A stretch of 64,000 bases of DNA, from positions 1,922,001 to 1,986,000 of the forward strand of contig CAXXVF010000002.1 in the NCBI GenBank assembly GCA_963663605.2, in the 5' to 3' direction. Every line of letters begins with the position of its first letter. The stretch's first letter is position 1. The notes below the pieces were generated by a model. That model did no database searches and was not told where the DNA came from. It saw nothing but the letters and a program-made list of their open reading frames with translations. The DNA is from Sporobacter sp963663605. Lineage in GTDB: Bacteria; Bacillota; Clostridia; Oscillospirales; Oscillospiraceae. The position numbers and the translations under genes are program-made. Shown here one piece after another: positions 42,534 to 52,569 of this stretch.

Positions 42534-45362
42534 ATGGTAACACGTGTAAATCTGATAATCAACGGCGTTCCAAGACCTGTTGTCTGCGATCCCGAAAAGG
42601 ACAACCTCGCCGTCGTCATCCGGAGGATGGGCCTTACAGGAACGAAAGTCGGCTGCGGCACGGGCGTTTGCGGCGCGTGCTCGATCATTCTCAACGGTGA
42701 AGTTATCCGCTCCTGCACAAAAAAAATGAAAAATGTCCCCGAATACAGCGAGATCCTGACAATCGAGGGTATCGGCACACCGCAGCATCTGCATCCGCTT
42801 CAGCAGGCATGGATTACGTACGGCGGCGTTCAGTGCGGCTTTTGCACACCGGGCTTTATCGTTTCTGCTTACGGCCTGCTCCAGAAAAACTTAAGCCCCA
42901 CCCGCGAGGACGTCCGCGAATGGTTCCGTGCGCACCGCAACATCTGCCGCTGCACCGGGTACAAGCCGCTGGTCGATTCCGTTATGGCTGCGGCCAAAGT
43001 CATGCGCGGCGAGGCAACGATGGCGGATATCACCTATGATTTCGAAGGTGAGAAAGACATCTACGGTTCGTATCATCCGCGTCCGACTGCGCTCGGAAAG
43101 GTCTGCGGCCTTACCGATTACGGCGACGACCTCAAACTCAAAATGCCCGAGGGCACGGCATATCTCGCCGTTGTCATCTCCGAGGTCGCGCACGCAAATG
43201 TAATCAGCATCGATACGGACGAAGCCGAGAAAATGCCCGGCGTCATAAAGGTCCTCACGGCCAAAGACGTCAAAGGCACCAACAATCTGGACGCTCCTCC
43301 CCTCGTGCCGCGAGTAAAGGGTAAAGGCATCGCGCCGTTCCCGGTCATCGCCGATAAAAAGATCAATAAGCGCGGTGACTGCCTTGCTATCGTCGCTGCC
43401 GACAGCGAGGAGCACGCCCGTGAAGCTGCAAAAAAAGTCAAACAAAACCTCGAAGTCCTGCCCGCGTATATGACATTCCCCGAAGCGGTCATGCCCAACG
43501 CAATCCAGCTGCATGAAACGCTGCCCAACTTCTATATGGAGCAGCCTGTATACAAAGGCGCGGACACGGCCGAGATCTTGGAATCGGCGGAATTTGTCGC
43601 CGAGGGAAGCTTCCACTCTCAGCATGAGCCGCATCTGCCCATCGAACCCGACGTTGTTCAGGGATATATCGGCGCAGACGGCATGCTGACGCTGCAATGC
43701 AAATCCCAGGGTATCGGAGAAGACAGAGAAAGTATATCCAATGCCTGCGGCATTCCAATGGACGAGCTTCGGATCATCATGAATCCTGTCGGCGGTTCCT
43801 TTGGGTATTCCGTCAGCTCAAACACCTTCGCAATCGTCGCAACAGCCGTACAGAATCTCAGCATGCCCTGCTCGCTCACATTGAAATATGATGAGTTTAA
43901 CCATATGACCGGCAAGCGCTCCGCCACGTTCACCAACGGCCGGATCGCCTGCGACAAGGACGGCAAGATCACCGCCGCCGAGTACGATATCGGCCTCGAC
44001 CACGGCGCTTACGGCACGATGGGCAACAAAATATTCAACAACCTTGTTTCAGTCGGTTTCCACGGCTATAACATCCCGAATTTCAAAGCGCTCGGCCGCG
44101 GCGCTTCCACAAACAATGCGTTCTGCGCGGCTTACCGCGGCTTCGGCGCGCCCCAGGTCTATACCGCGACCGAGGCGCTCATCGATATGATCGCCGAAAA
44201 GGCCGGTATGGATCCCTGGGAATTCCGTTATAAAAATGCCGCAAGGCCCGGCGATTTGACCATCAACAGCAGGCCGTATCACGAATATGTCTATCCCGAT
44301 CTGCTTGATAAGGCCAAGCCGTATTACGACCAGTACAAAGCGGAAGCCGAAGCTGCCAAAAAAGAGGGCCGGCATGTCGGCGTCGGTATGAGCATGGGCG
44401 GCTTCATATACACCATCGGCATGTTCGACCAGTCGGAAATAGCCCTTGAGATCAACCCGGACGGCACGTTCACCCACTTTAACACTTGGGAGGATATCGG
44501 ACAGGGCGCAGATATCGGCGCGCTGACCCACGCCGTGAAGGCCCTTGAGCCGCTCGGCGTCAAAGCAGACCAGGTCAAGCTGGTCATGAACGACAGCAAG
44601 CTTTGCCCGGATACGGGTGTTGCCGCCGCCAGCCGCAGCCACTACATGGCCGGCAACGCGACGCTCGACGCCGCCGAAAAGCTCATGGACGCCATGCGCA
44701 AAGAAGACGGCTCCTACCGCACCTACGACGAGATGGTCGCGGAGGGCATCCCGACAAAATATATCGGCCACTACGACCAGTTCAATATCGGCCTACCGCC
44801 CGGACTTGACCCCAACACCGGCGAAGGCGAAAAAAACCCCGGTTATATGTACTGCGTAAACGTCTCGCTGGTCGAGGTCGACGTAAACACCGGCAAAACG
44901 AAAGTGCTCCGCTACACCTGCGTTTCCGACGTCGGCGTCATCGGCAACAAGCTGTCTGTCGAAGGGCAGGCCTACGGCGGGCTGTCGCACAGTATCGGAT
45001 TTGCGCTCAGCGAAGATTACAACGCCGAAAACAAGCACGGCAACATGGCCGGCTGCGGCATCCCGACGATTGACGTGATCCCGGATGACATCACGCTGGT
45101 CTTCCAGGAAACGCCGCGCGCAAACGGACCGCACGGCTCCGGCGGCTGCTCCGAGTGCTATCAGTCCTCCGGACATATGGCTGTCATCAACGCTATCAAC
45201 AACGCCTGCGGCGTTCGTGTATATGACCTGCCCGCAACGCCGGATAAGGTCAAGGCGGGCTGGGAAGCCGTACAGCGCGGCGAGGATCTGACGCCGCCGA
45301 AGTATTATCTCGGCACCGACTTTGAGGAAGAGCTCGAGCTCATCAAGGCCAACCCCTTATAA
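42534..45362 (+). CDS. molybdenum hydroxylase, aldehyde oxidoreductase (MOP) type
   Basis: 942 residues from ATG 42534 (AGAGGAA upstream). Order: plant-type 2Fe-2S domain with Cys41, 46, 49, 61; second 2Fe-2S domain with Cys101, 104, 138, 140 (CGFCTPGF, CRCTGY); then the two molybdopterin-binding domains from about 180 to the end. The catalytic-Glu region reads N-G-P-H-G-S-G-G-C-S-E, corresponding to the G-x-G-E site of D. gigas aldehyde oxidoreductase. All subunits fused, no FAD domain, as in D. gigas MOP. It would oxidise aldehydes or hydroxylate a heterocycle with electrons passed to the flavoprotein encoded next. Confidence 0.9.
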   Translation: MVTRVNLIINGVPRPVVCDPEKDNLAVVIRRMGLTGTKVGCGTGVCGACSIILNGEVIRSCTKKMKNVPEYSEILTIEGIGTPQHLHPLQQAWITYGGVQCGFCTPGFIVSAYGLLQKNLSPTREDVREWFRAHRNICRCTGYKPLVDSVMAAAKVMRGEATMADITYDFEGEKDIYGSYHPRPTALGKVCGLTDYGDDLKLKMPEGTAYLAVVISEVAHANVISIDTDEAEKMPGVIKVLTAKDVKGTNNLDAPPLVPRVKGKGIAPFPVIADKKINKRGDCLAIVAADSEEHAREAAKKVKQNLEVLPAYMTFPEAVMPNAIQLHETLPNFYMEQPVYKGADTAEILESAEFVAEGSFHSQHEPHLPIEPDVVQGYIGADGMLTLQCKSQGIGEDRESISNACGIPMDELRIIMNPVGGSFGYSVSSNTFAIVATAVQNLSMPCSLTLKYDEFNHMTGKRSATFTNGRIACDKDGKITAAEYDIGLDHGAYGTMGNKIFNNLVSVGFHGYNIPNFKALGRGASTNNAFCAAYRGFGAPQVYTATEALIDMIAEKAGMDPWEFRYKNAARPGDLTINSRPYHEYVYPDLLDKAKPYYDQYKAEAEAAKKEGRHVGVGMSMGGFIYTIGMFDQSEIALEINPDGTFTHFNTWEDIGQGADIGALTHAVKALEPLGVKADQVKLVMNDSKLCPDTGVAAASRSHYMAGNATLDAAEKLMDAMRKEDGSYRTYDEMVAEGIPTKYIGHYDQFNIGLPPGLDPNTGEGEKNPGYMYCVNVSLVEVDVNTGKTKVLRYTCVSDVGVIGNKLSVEGQAYGGLSHSIGFALSEDYNAENKHGNMAGCGIPTIDVIPDDITLVFQETPRANGPHGSGGCSECYQSSGHMAVINAINNACGVRVYDLPATPDKVKAGWEAVQRGEDLTPPKYYLGTDFEEELELIKANPL

Positions 45363-45523
45363 GCGGCGCAGTCTGTTAAAAATCCAACGCATCTGAACAT
45401 GGGGCGGGGTGGGCGCACTCCGCCCTATGTCCAATATCAAAGCGAAGCCGCAACAGAGCACGCATGCCGCCTTCCGGCTGACGAGAAGTATCACCCAAGT
45501 ATAAATCGAAAGATCGGATAAAT

Positions 45524-47767
45524 ATGAAGATTGAAGAAGCAACCGCATATGTAAAAGACTGTTTCAACGGGGAGCCGGCCTCCTGCGCGTGCGCCTGCCC
45601 GTTCGGTCTCGATATCCGTTCCTTTATGGAAAAGGTCGAGAAAGGCCGGTGGCTGCCGTCGTATAAAATGCTTCGGAACACAACGGTTTTTCCCGGGATC
45701 GTCAGCAGGCTTTGCCCTCAGCCGTGCCGGGATAACTGCCAGCGGACGTCTGTCGGTGACGCGCCTCTTGCCGTGCGCGACCTTGAAGCCGCTTGTGTCA
45801 AATATACAAAAAGCCGCAAGCCGGAAATTTTTGTTATACCGCCCAAAACACAGCGCATCGCCGTTATCGGCGCCGGACCCGCCGGATTGTCGTGCGCTTT
45901 GAATCTGGCGCAGAAGAAATTCCAGGTGACGGTCTTTGAAAAAGAATCGGGCTGGGGCGGGGCTTTGCGCGCGCACCCTGATTTTAATGTGTTCGATGAA
46001 GATATTGCCCTGCAGTTTTCCGCTGTCGATACCGATTTTCAATATAATACGGAAATCAAATCTCTGCGCGAGGCAGACGGGTATGATGCCGTGTATATCG
46101 CGACGGGCGAAAACGGAGAGACATTCGGGCTCGCGGACAGCTGGAATTCGGAATTCCTGACTACTTCCGATCCAAAGGTCTTCATGGGCGGCGCCGTCTG
46201 CGGCATGCCGCTTATGGAATCTATCGCACAGGGCCCCAAAGTATCAAAAACTATGGAGACGTTTTTCCAGACCGGCAAATCTCCTAAACCCGGGGCGAAC
46301 GCGGGAAAACCGGGCTGCGTGCATTACCTTAACCACGACGGCGCTGAAAACAAGCCGCTTGTTTTGATGTCCGACCCCGACGGTTATACCGAAGAAGAGG
46401 CAAAAGCCGAAGCGTCCCGATGCTTTAAGTGCGACTGCGAAACCTGCAAAGAAAACTGTGAAATGATCGCGTGGTTTAGAAAAATGCCGCACAAGCTCGG
46501 CCTCGAGGTGTATACGGATATGCAGGCCGGTTCAACAATCTCCAAACGCACGCTTACGCGGGAGACCTATTCCTGCAACATCTGCGGTAAATGCAAATCC
46601 GTCTGTCCGGTCGAAGTGGACATCGGGTCGCTTTTGCAGTTTTCACGCGAGAACCGGTTCGACGCCGGTAAGAACATCCCCGCTTTTCATGATTTCTGGA
46701 TGCGGGAATTTGATTTTCACACTACCGAAGCTTTTTTCGCATCGCCGCCAAAAGGCAAAAAAACCTGCGATTACGCTTTCTTCCCCGGCTGTCAGCTCGG
46801 CGCCGCGGAACCGGATCACGTTTTGAAGTCTTTTAACTATCTGAGCGGGAAGCTGGACGCGGGTATTGTGCTCGGCTGCTGCGGCGCGCCGGCCTATTGG
46901 GCAGGAGACAAAAAGCTTCTTTTTGAAAACGTCGAACGCATCCGTACTATATGGGAGGACATGGGCCGTCCAATATTTGTCTTCGCCTGCGCATACTGCG
47001 AAAACGTTTTCCGACTGCTTATGCCTGAAATTAAGCTCATGAGCCTGTATACGCTGATGGCGGAAGATGAAGCGATCGTTCCGGCCCGCCTTTATGAAGA
47101 AGCTGCCGTATTCGACCCATGTACCGCCCGTGACGACGCAACCATGCAGGAAAGCGTCCGTGTCCTGGCGAAACGGGCCGGCGTGTCAACGGAGGAGCTG
47201 TCTGATCCAAACCGGTGCTGCGGATACGGCGGGCATATGCGCCTGGCCAACCCGGCGCTTTACGACCAGATAACGGAGCACCGCTGTGATGCCAGTGATA
47301 AACCTTATATCGTATACTGCGCCAACTGCCGGGAAGTCTTCCGGCAAAAAGACAAAGCATGCGCGCATATTCTCGATATGGCGTTTGATATCGCTCCCGG
47401 CAAGCGCACGCCCAGCCTGCAGTCCAAAAAGGAAAACGCTCTGGAGGTCAAGAAACAGCTCATGAAAAACATTACCGGGAAAGATTTCACCCCCGAGCCC
47501 CACGAATGGGACGACATGAAACTCGTCATCGGCGACGTTCTGGCGGAAGCGCTCGACCGGAAACTGATCATCGAGGACGATCTGAAAGAGGCCATATGGC
47601 TGGCCGAACGCTCCGGCGAGAAATTTATCAGCGAAGACGGTGTCGTCCAGTGCAGCATGGTGAAATCGGTTTTGACCTATTGGGTCCAGTATAAAGAGAT
47701 TTCGTCCGGGACATACGAAATCTTAAACGCCTACAGCCACAGAATGAAATTCAACAGGGAGGATTAA
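45524..47767 (+). CDS. Fe-S/FAD electron-transfer protein with HdrB-like CCG domains (DVU_1558 type)
   Basis: 747 residues. Order: N-terminal glutamate-synthase-like Fe-S region (CACACPFGLDIR; CPQPCRDNC), FAD-binding IAVIGAGPAGLSCALNLA (about 109), two 4Fe-4S motifs (CNICGKCKSVCPVE near 350), then two cysteine-rich CCG domains (GCQLG..CCGAP; CTARDD..CCGYGG) as in heterodisulfide reductase HdrB, and a C-terminal helical tail. Likely the electron acceptor for the molybdenum hydroxylase or a disulfide-linked step in its maturation. Encoded 160 bases after it; 5 bases before the next gene. Confidence 0.85.
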   Translation: MKIEEATAYVKDCFNGEPASCACACPFGLDIRSFMEKVEKGRWLPSYKMLRNTTVFPGIVSRLCPQPCRDNCQRTSVGDAPLAVRDLEAACVKYTKSRKPEIFVIPPKTQRIAVIGAGPAGLSCALNLAQKKFQVTVFEKESGWGGALRAHPDFNVFDEDIALQFSAVDTDFQYNTEIKSLREADGYDAVYIATGENGETFGLADSWNSEFLTTSDPKVFMGGAVCGMPLMESIAQGPKVSKTMETFFQTGKSPKPGANAGKPGCVHYLNHDGAENKPLVLMSDPDGYTEEEAKAEASRCFKCDCETCKENCEMIAWFRKMPHKLGLEVYTDMQAGSTISKRTLTRETYSCNICGKCKSVCPVEVDIGSLLQFSRENRFDAGKNIPAFHDFWMREFDFHTTEAFFASPPKGKKTCDYAFFPGCQLGAAEPDHVLKSFNYLSGKLDAGIVLGCCGAPAYWAGDKKLLFENVERIRTIWEDMGRPIFVFACAYCENVFRLLMPEIKLMSLYTLMAEDEAIVPARLYEEAAVFDPCTARDDATMQESVRVLAKRAGVSTEELSDPNRCCGYGGHMRLANPALYDQITEHRCDASDKPYIVYCANCREVFRQKDKACAHILDMAFDIAPGKRTPSLQSKKENALEVKKQLMKNITGKDFTPEPHEWDDMKLVIGDVLAEALDRKLIIEDDLKEAIWLAERSGEKFISEDGVVQCSMVKSVLTYWVQYKEISSGTYEILNAYSHRMKFNRED

Positions 47768-47771
47768 CGCC

Positions 47772-47966
47772 TTGGAGTCAAACACGTCCTGGAAATGCGC
47801 AAAATGCGACAAAGAACTTGTCGTCAAGAAGACGCTGTTTTCATACCTCGGGCACACATTCTCCCACGAGGTCCTAAGATGCCCGAAATGCGGCAACGTC
47901 TTCATACCACAGGAACTGGCCGAAGGCCGGATGGCCGAAGTCGAAACACAGATGGAAGACAAATAA
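47772..47966 (+). CDS. small zinc-ribbon redox protein (DVU_1557 type)
   Basis: 64 residues from a TTG with GGAGG upstream. Two CxxC pairs (W-K-C-A-K-C-D and L-R-C-P-K-C-G-N) form a zinc ribbon or rubredoxin-like site. Always found with the radical SAM and methyltransferase genes of this gene set. Role unknown. Confidence 0.75.
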   Translation: MESNTSWKCAKCDKELVVKKTLFSYLGHTFSHEVLRCPKCGNVFIPQELAEGRMAEVETQMEDK

Positions 47967-47988
47967 TCAAGAGGCCGAGGAAACACGC

Positions 47989-49314
47989 ATGAAAAAAACA
48001 ATCCGCCGCACCATACGCAAGCCGGTACGGCAGACTCTGAGTGTATGCCCCGTCTGCCTCAAGCAGCTGCCGGCAGAGATTTTCAGAAGCGGACAAAACT
48101 ATTATCTTGAAAAAAACTGCCCCGAGCACGGACGTTTTTCCGCCGTCGTCTGGCGCGGGGACACGCCGGCCTTTGAAACGTGGGGCGGTGTTCTGCCGGA
48201 GACGGACCCGGTGTCAAAGGACTGCCCGCATGCGTGCGGCCTGTGCGCCTCTCACCTTCGTAAAACCTGCTGCGTTTTACTGGAAGTCACGCCCCGCTGC
48301 AACTTAAACTGTCCCGTCTGCTATGCAGACAGCGGCGGCACGGAAGACGAGCCGTCCGTCGATACGCTTTATGGGCAGTTTAAAAAACTCGTTCGGGCCG
48401 GCAATACGTTCGTACAGCTTTCAGGCGGCGAGCCGACCGTTCGCGACGACTTGCCGGAAATCGTGGCGGCCGCTAATAAAGCCGGCTGCGAAAACATACA
48501 GCTCAATACGAACGGCCTGCGCCTCGGCGAGGATGCAGCCTATATGAAAGCGCTTAAAGACGCCGGCCTGTCTTTTGTATTTTTGCAGTTTGACGGCACG
48601 GAAGACGCCATCTATGAAACGATCCGGGGGAAACCGCTTGTCGAGAAGAAAAAAGCCGCTGTCGAAGCCTGCGGCAAGAACCGCGTCGGCGTGACGCTCG
48701 TGCCGACGGTCATCCCCGGCGTCAACGATCACAACATCGGTGAAATCATTAAATTCGGCCTGAAGCGCTCTCCGGACGTCCGGGGTGTCCATTTCCAGCC
48801 CGTGAGTTATTTCGGGCGGTATCCGAAAGCGCCAAAAGATGAAGACCGCATCACGCTGCCGGAGATTTTACGTGCCGTCCAGTCCCAGACGGACGGCCTG
48901 ATACAAATCACTGATTTTGCCCCGTCATGCTGCGATCATCCGCGCTGCACGTTCCACGGAGATTTCGTCGTACTGCCGGATTCCCTCATAAAACTCACAA
49001 CGCAAAGCAATACGGCTGCGTGCAGCTGCGGTGAGAACGATACGGCACATCTGAAAAACCGGAATTTCGTATCCCGCCGGTGGAAACGGATTGACGCGTA
49101 CGCGGAGGATGCGCCCGGGGCAGACTATCAGGATATGGAGACTTTTTTAAAAAGAGTCCGCACGCACGGCTTCACTATTACGGCAATGGCCTTTCAGGAC
49201 GCTTATACCCTCGATCTCGAACGCCTTCGGCGGTGCAGCCTGCATGTATACAGGGACGGGCGGACAATTCCTTTTTGCGCTTGTTATCTGACGTCCGGCC
49301 TGAAGGGGGAATAA
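47989..49314 (+). CDS. trsS: radical SAM protein, TrsS type (cysteine form)
   Basis: 441 residues. N-terminal CPVC zinc knuckle (20-23), Cys-rich CPHACGLC (79-86), radical SAM CNLNCPVC (Cys104, 108, 111), preceded by T-C-C-V-L-L-E at 93-99. In many members the second Cys of that pair is selenocysteine; here it is TGC. It belongs to the MoaA-like branch and probably modifies the molybdenum hydroxylase or its cofactor. C-terminal CSCGEND and CSLHVYRDGRTIPFCACY add further Fe-S or zinc ligands. Confidence 0.82.
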   Translation: MKKTIRRTIRKPVRQTLSVCPVCLKQLPAEIFRSGQNYYLEKNCPEHGRFSAVVWRGDTPAFETWGGVLPETDPVSKDCPHACGLCASHLRKTCCVLLEVTPRCNLNCPVCYADSGGTEDEPSVDTLYGQFKKLVRAGNTFVQLSGGEPTVRDDLPEIVAAANKAGCENIQLNTNGLRLGEDAAYMKALKDAGLSFVFLQFDGTEDAIYETIRGKPLVEKKKAAVEACGKNRVGVTLVPTVIPGVNDHNIGEIIKFGLKRSPDVRGVHFQPVSYFGRYPKAPKDEDRITLPEILRAVQSQTDGLIQITDFAPSCCDHPRCTFHGDFVVLPDSLIKLTTQSNTAACSCGENDTAHLKNRNFVSRRWKRIDAYAEDAPGADYQDMETFLKRVRTHGFTITAMAFQDAYTLDLERLRRCSLHVYRDGRTIPFCACYLTSGLKGE

Positions 49315-49320
49315 GCGGCG

Positions 49321-50001
49321 GTGGAAAACATTTATGAATGCGAAGTATTCTCCCGCCTGCAGGACCATTCCATGCACCCCGGCGGGCTCCGTCTGACAGA
49401 CCGCGCTTTACGGCTGGCCGAGCTCACTAATGGCATGGCAGTCGCCGACGTCGGCTGCGGCGCGGGCGCCACGGCCGCTTATCTCGCCGGCAGGTATGGG
49501 TTTAAAATGATCGGGCTGGATATTTCGGAGCAGCTCATCCGTATCGGGCTGAAAAGAAGCCCCGACCTGCGCTTTATCCGCTGGGACTGTGAAACGCTGC
49601 CCTTCGAGCCGGAAAGCCTGGACGCCATTCTTTTCGAGTGCGCGCTTTCGGTCATCGGCTGCAGCGGGAAAACGCTGGATGAATGCGTAAAGGCGCTCAA
49701 AAAAAACGGGACGCTTATTATCTCTGACCTGTTTACGAAACCTGCCGGTGCGGGTATGGCTTCCGGCCTCCCCACGCCTTCAAAATTTGAAAAGCGGCTT
49801 GAAAAAAACGGATTCCGTATCGCTGTCAGCGAGGACCACACCCCGGCGCTCGTCACCTATGCGGCCGAACTGAAAGGCCGGCTCGAAAAAACCTGTAGTA
49901 CCGGACAGTTTTTAAGCTCGCAGTTTGGCAATGGATTCAAGCTGTCCGATTACTGCTATTATTTGATCATTGCCAGAAAAGATATAAAAGCACGCATATG
50001 A
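49321..50001 (+). CDS. trsM: SAM-dependent methyltransferase, TrsM/DVU_1556 type
   Basis: 226 residues from a GTG 6 bases after trsS. Motif I VADVGCGAGATAAYLA near 40-55. Part of the molybdenum hydroxylase maturation set; substrate not known. Overlaps the following ligase gene by 4 bases (ATGA). Confidence 0.82.
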   Translation: MENIYECEVFSRLQDHSMHPGGLRLTDRALRLAELTNGMAVADVGCGAGATAAYLAGRYGFKMIGLDISEQLIRIGLKRSPDLRFIRWDCETLPFEPESLDAILFECALSVIGCSGKTLDECVKALKKNGTLIISDLFTKPAGAGMASGLPTPSKFEKRLEKNGFRIAVSEDHTPALVTYAAELKGRLEKTCSTGQFLSSQFGNGFKLSDYCYYLIIARKDIKARI

Positions 50002-51308
50002 AGAAAACGCCTTTGGAAAAGTGGATAGCGGATAAAACCGGCGCAGGCGGGCAGCTTGATATGGCGAAGCTGCGGGCATACCAGTTTGGTAAATTCCGTG
50101 AAACGCTCGCATATGTAAAGAACTACAGCCGCTTTTATAAAAAACGGCTGTCTGAACATGACCCCGGCGCGATAAAAGGCTTTGACGACATCACCCGGCT
50201 GCCTTTTACGTATCCGGACGATATCGCCGAACGTACAAACGATTTCCTGTGCGTGTCTCCCAGAGAAATCGACCGGATCGTCACGCTTAATACCTCCGGT
50301 ACGACGGGCCGGCCGAAACGCGTTTTTTTTACGGAAGACGACCAGGAACTCACGATCGACTTCTTCCATCACGGTATGACAACGTTTACACGGCGGGGCG
50401 ACCGGGTGATGATCTGCATGCCCGGCAATACGGAAGGCAGCGTCGGCGATCTTTTAAAAAAAGGGCTCGCCCGTTTCGGATGCGAAAGCGTCGTCTATGG
50501 CCCGGTAAAAGACGAAACACACGCGCTCAATACGCTTATAGGCGAAAATATAACCGGCATCGTCGGGATACCGTCGCAGATTTTGGCTATGGCGCGCCTG
50601 AGTGAAAACGAAGTGACAGCACCGACGCTTAAAAGTGTTTTGCTGAGCGCCGACTACGTTTCGGAAGCAGCGGCCGAAGCGATTGGGAAAGCTTGGAACG
50701 TACGGGTTTACGGCCATTACGGCATGACGGAAACGGGGCTCGGCGGCGGCGTGGAATGCGATGCTAAAAGCGGCTATCACCTGCGGGAGGCCGATCTCCT
50801 GTTCGAGATCGTTGACCCGGCAAGCGGACGATCCGTACCGGACGGCACATACGGCGAGGTCGTTTTTTCCACCCTGACGCGGCGTGGCATGCCGCTCATC
50901 CGCTATCGGACGGGCGATCGGGCGCGGCTTATGACAAAGCCCTGCCCCTGCGGAACGGTCCTCAGACGCTTAGACCGCGTCACGGGCAGGATCGCGGAAG
51001 CCGTCACGCTGTCGGACGGGAACACGCTGTCCGTTGCGCAGCTCGACGAGGCAATACTTAAAGAACCGTCGGTCGTTAAATATTCTGCCCAGCTGCATGC
51101 ATCAAACGGCAGGGACAGCCTGCGTATCACCGTCCGGCCGAACCGCGCGCCGTTTCACGCGGATGAATTGTCCGGGCTGCTGCGGTCGGAGCTTCCGCAC
51201 CTGTTTTTAAGCGGCCGCCTGCTTTTAGAGATCACCGAAGGCGACATCGGATATTTTACAACCGGAACGCTCAAGCGAAAGATAACGGACTTAAGAGCCG
51301 CGGATTGA
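49998..51308 (+). CDS. AMP-dependent CoA ligase-like protein (DVU_1553 type)
   Basis: 436 residues, phenylacetate-CoA-ligase branch: phosphate loop LNTSGTTGRPKR (about 92-103), YGHYGMTETGLGGGVE and YRTGDRARLM. Found in the conserved gene set with TrsS and TrsM. It may adenylate a cofactor or acid involved in maturation. Substrate unknown. Confidence 0.82.
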   Translation: MKKTPLEKWIADKTGAGGQLDMAKLRAYQFGKFRETLAYVKNYSRFYKKRLSEHDPGAIKGFDDITRLPFTYPDDIAERTNDFLCVSPREIDRIVTLNTSGTTGRPKRVFFTEDDQELTIDFFHHGMTTFTRRGDRVMICMPGNTEGSVGDLLKKGLARFGCESVVYGPVKDETHALNTLIGENITGIVGIPSQILAMARLSENEVTAPTLKSVLLSADYVSEAAAEAIGKAWNVRVYGHYGMTETGLGGGVECDAKSGYHLREADLLFEIVDPASGRSVPDGTYGEVVFSTLTRRGMPLIRYRTGDRARLMTKPCPCGTVLRRLDRVTGRIAEAVTLSDGNTLSVAQLDEAILKEPSVVKYSAQLHASNGRDSLRITVRPNRAPFHADELSGLLRSELPHLFLSGRLLLEITEGDIGYFTTGTLKRKITDLRAAD

Positions 51309-51378
51309 ATCGGCAGTCATCGCCTGTGCGATTATCCGCCGCCTCTTTGACAAACTCATAAACGAAGGTCGGGAAACA

Positions 51379-52419
51379 ATGAAAAAGATAGCTGAAGCGG
51401 CTATAGAGCAGCTCAACAAAGAAAGCAGTTTTGCGCTGGCCATTATCCTTAAAAGCAGCGGTTCGACGCCCAGAGAAGCGGGCGCGGCTATGCTCATCCG
51501 CCAGGATGGTTCCATTGCTGGCTCGGTCGGCGGTGGCGTCATGGAAGCGCATATCCAGCGGGCGGCCGCCCGCATCATCAAAGACGGCGTATCGGAGTTA
51601 ACCGAATACGTTTTGGAACAGGACGACGCGGCATCCATCGGCGCGGTCTGCGGCGGGCGCGCGACGATACTTATCGATTTCTTCGACGGCGGCGATCCCG
51701 GGTGTCTTCCCTATTTTGAACAGCTGCTCAACGCGGCCTGCTCGGACGAACGCTCGTATATCGCCGCGGTGATCCCTCATTCAGGCAAGCTGGCGTCGCG
51801 TAACCACTGCCTGGTTTCCGGCGGCGAGCTTTTCGGAGCGGATGGTTTCGACGCGGGCGTCGTCTCCTGGCTCAAAGACGCCGATTGCTGCCGTACGGCG
51901 TTTAACAAGCTCGATGCGTACGATGTATACCTTTTCCCCATAGGCACGGACGGTACGGCCTATATCTTCGGGGCGGGTCACTGCGGCCAGAAACTGGCGC
52001 ATATCCTGTACACGGTCGGCTTCGTCACAGTCGTCATAGACGACCGCGACGCGTTCGCCAACAAAACCCGTATTCCGGAAGCCGACGAGCTCATCGTGCC
52101 GGAATCGATTGAAAAGCCCTTCGATACGATTGAATTCGGGTCCGACAGCTATATCGTCATCGTCACGCGCGGACATATGCATGACGAGATCGTCCTCAAA
52201 CGGGCTTTAAGGACAAACGCCGGGTATATCGGCATGATCGGCAGCAAAAAAAAGCGCGAGACCATCTTCAGCCATCTGCTGGACGACGGCTATACGCAGG
52301 AAGATATAAACAGAGTCTATTCCCCGATCGGCATCGACATCGGCGCGGAAACGCCGGAAGAGATCGCCGTGAGCATCTCAGCCGAGCTTATCAAAGTCCG
52401 TGCCGGGAAAAGAGCATAA
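51379..52419 (+). CDS. xdhC: XdhC-family molybdenum cofactor insertion protein
   Basis: 346 residues. N-terminal XdhC/CoxI domain (ILKSSGSTPREAGAAMLIRQDGSIAGSVGGGVMEAHI; GAVCGGRATI) and C-terminal Rossmann domain (YIFGAGHCGQKLAHILYTVGF). XdhC binds Moco and promotes its sulfuration before insertion into xanthine-dehydrogenase-type enzymes. It closes the operon and is followed by a terminator. AGGTCGGG lies upstream of the ATG. Confidence 0.9.
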   Translation: MKKIAEAAIEQLNKESSFALAIILKSSGSTPREAGAAMLIRQDGSIAGSVGGGVMEAHIQRAAARIIKDGVSELTEYVLEQDDAASIGAVCGGRATILIDFFDGGDPGCLPYFEQLLNAACSDERSYIAAVIPHSGKLASRNHCLVSGGELFGADGFDAGVVSWLKDADCCRTAFNKLDAYDVYLFPIGTDGTAYIFGAGHCGQKLAHILYTVGFVTVVIDDRDAFANKTRIPEADELIVPESIEKPFDTIEFGSDSYIVIVTRGHMHDEIVLKRALRTNAGYIGMIGSKKKRETIFSHLLDDGYTQEDINRVYSPIGIDIGAETPEEIAVSISAELIKVRAGKRA

Positions 52420-52442
52420 CGATCCCAATACATGGTTTGTAT

Positions 52443-52478
52443 ACCCGGGGATATGTAATCCCCGGGATCTTTCTTTGC
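52443..52478 (+). terminator. terminator of the molybdenum hydroxylase operon
   Basis: CCCGGGGA (52444-52451) and TCCCCGGG (52459-52466) enclose a 7-base loop and are followed by ATCTTTCTTTG. Confidence 0.7.
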
Positions 52479-52569
52479 TTCGTGATACCTGCCGTCCCGA
52501 ATTCTTTTCACGCGGGGGCGGATGTGGTATACTTATAATGATTTATTATTTATAAACAGAGGTATTGCA

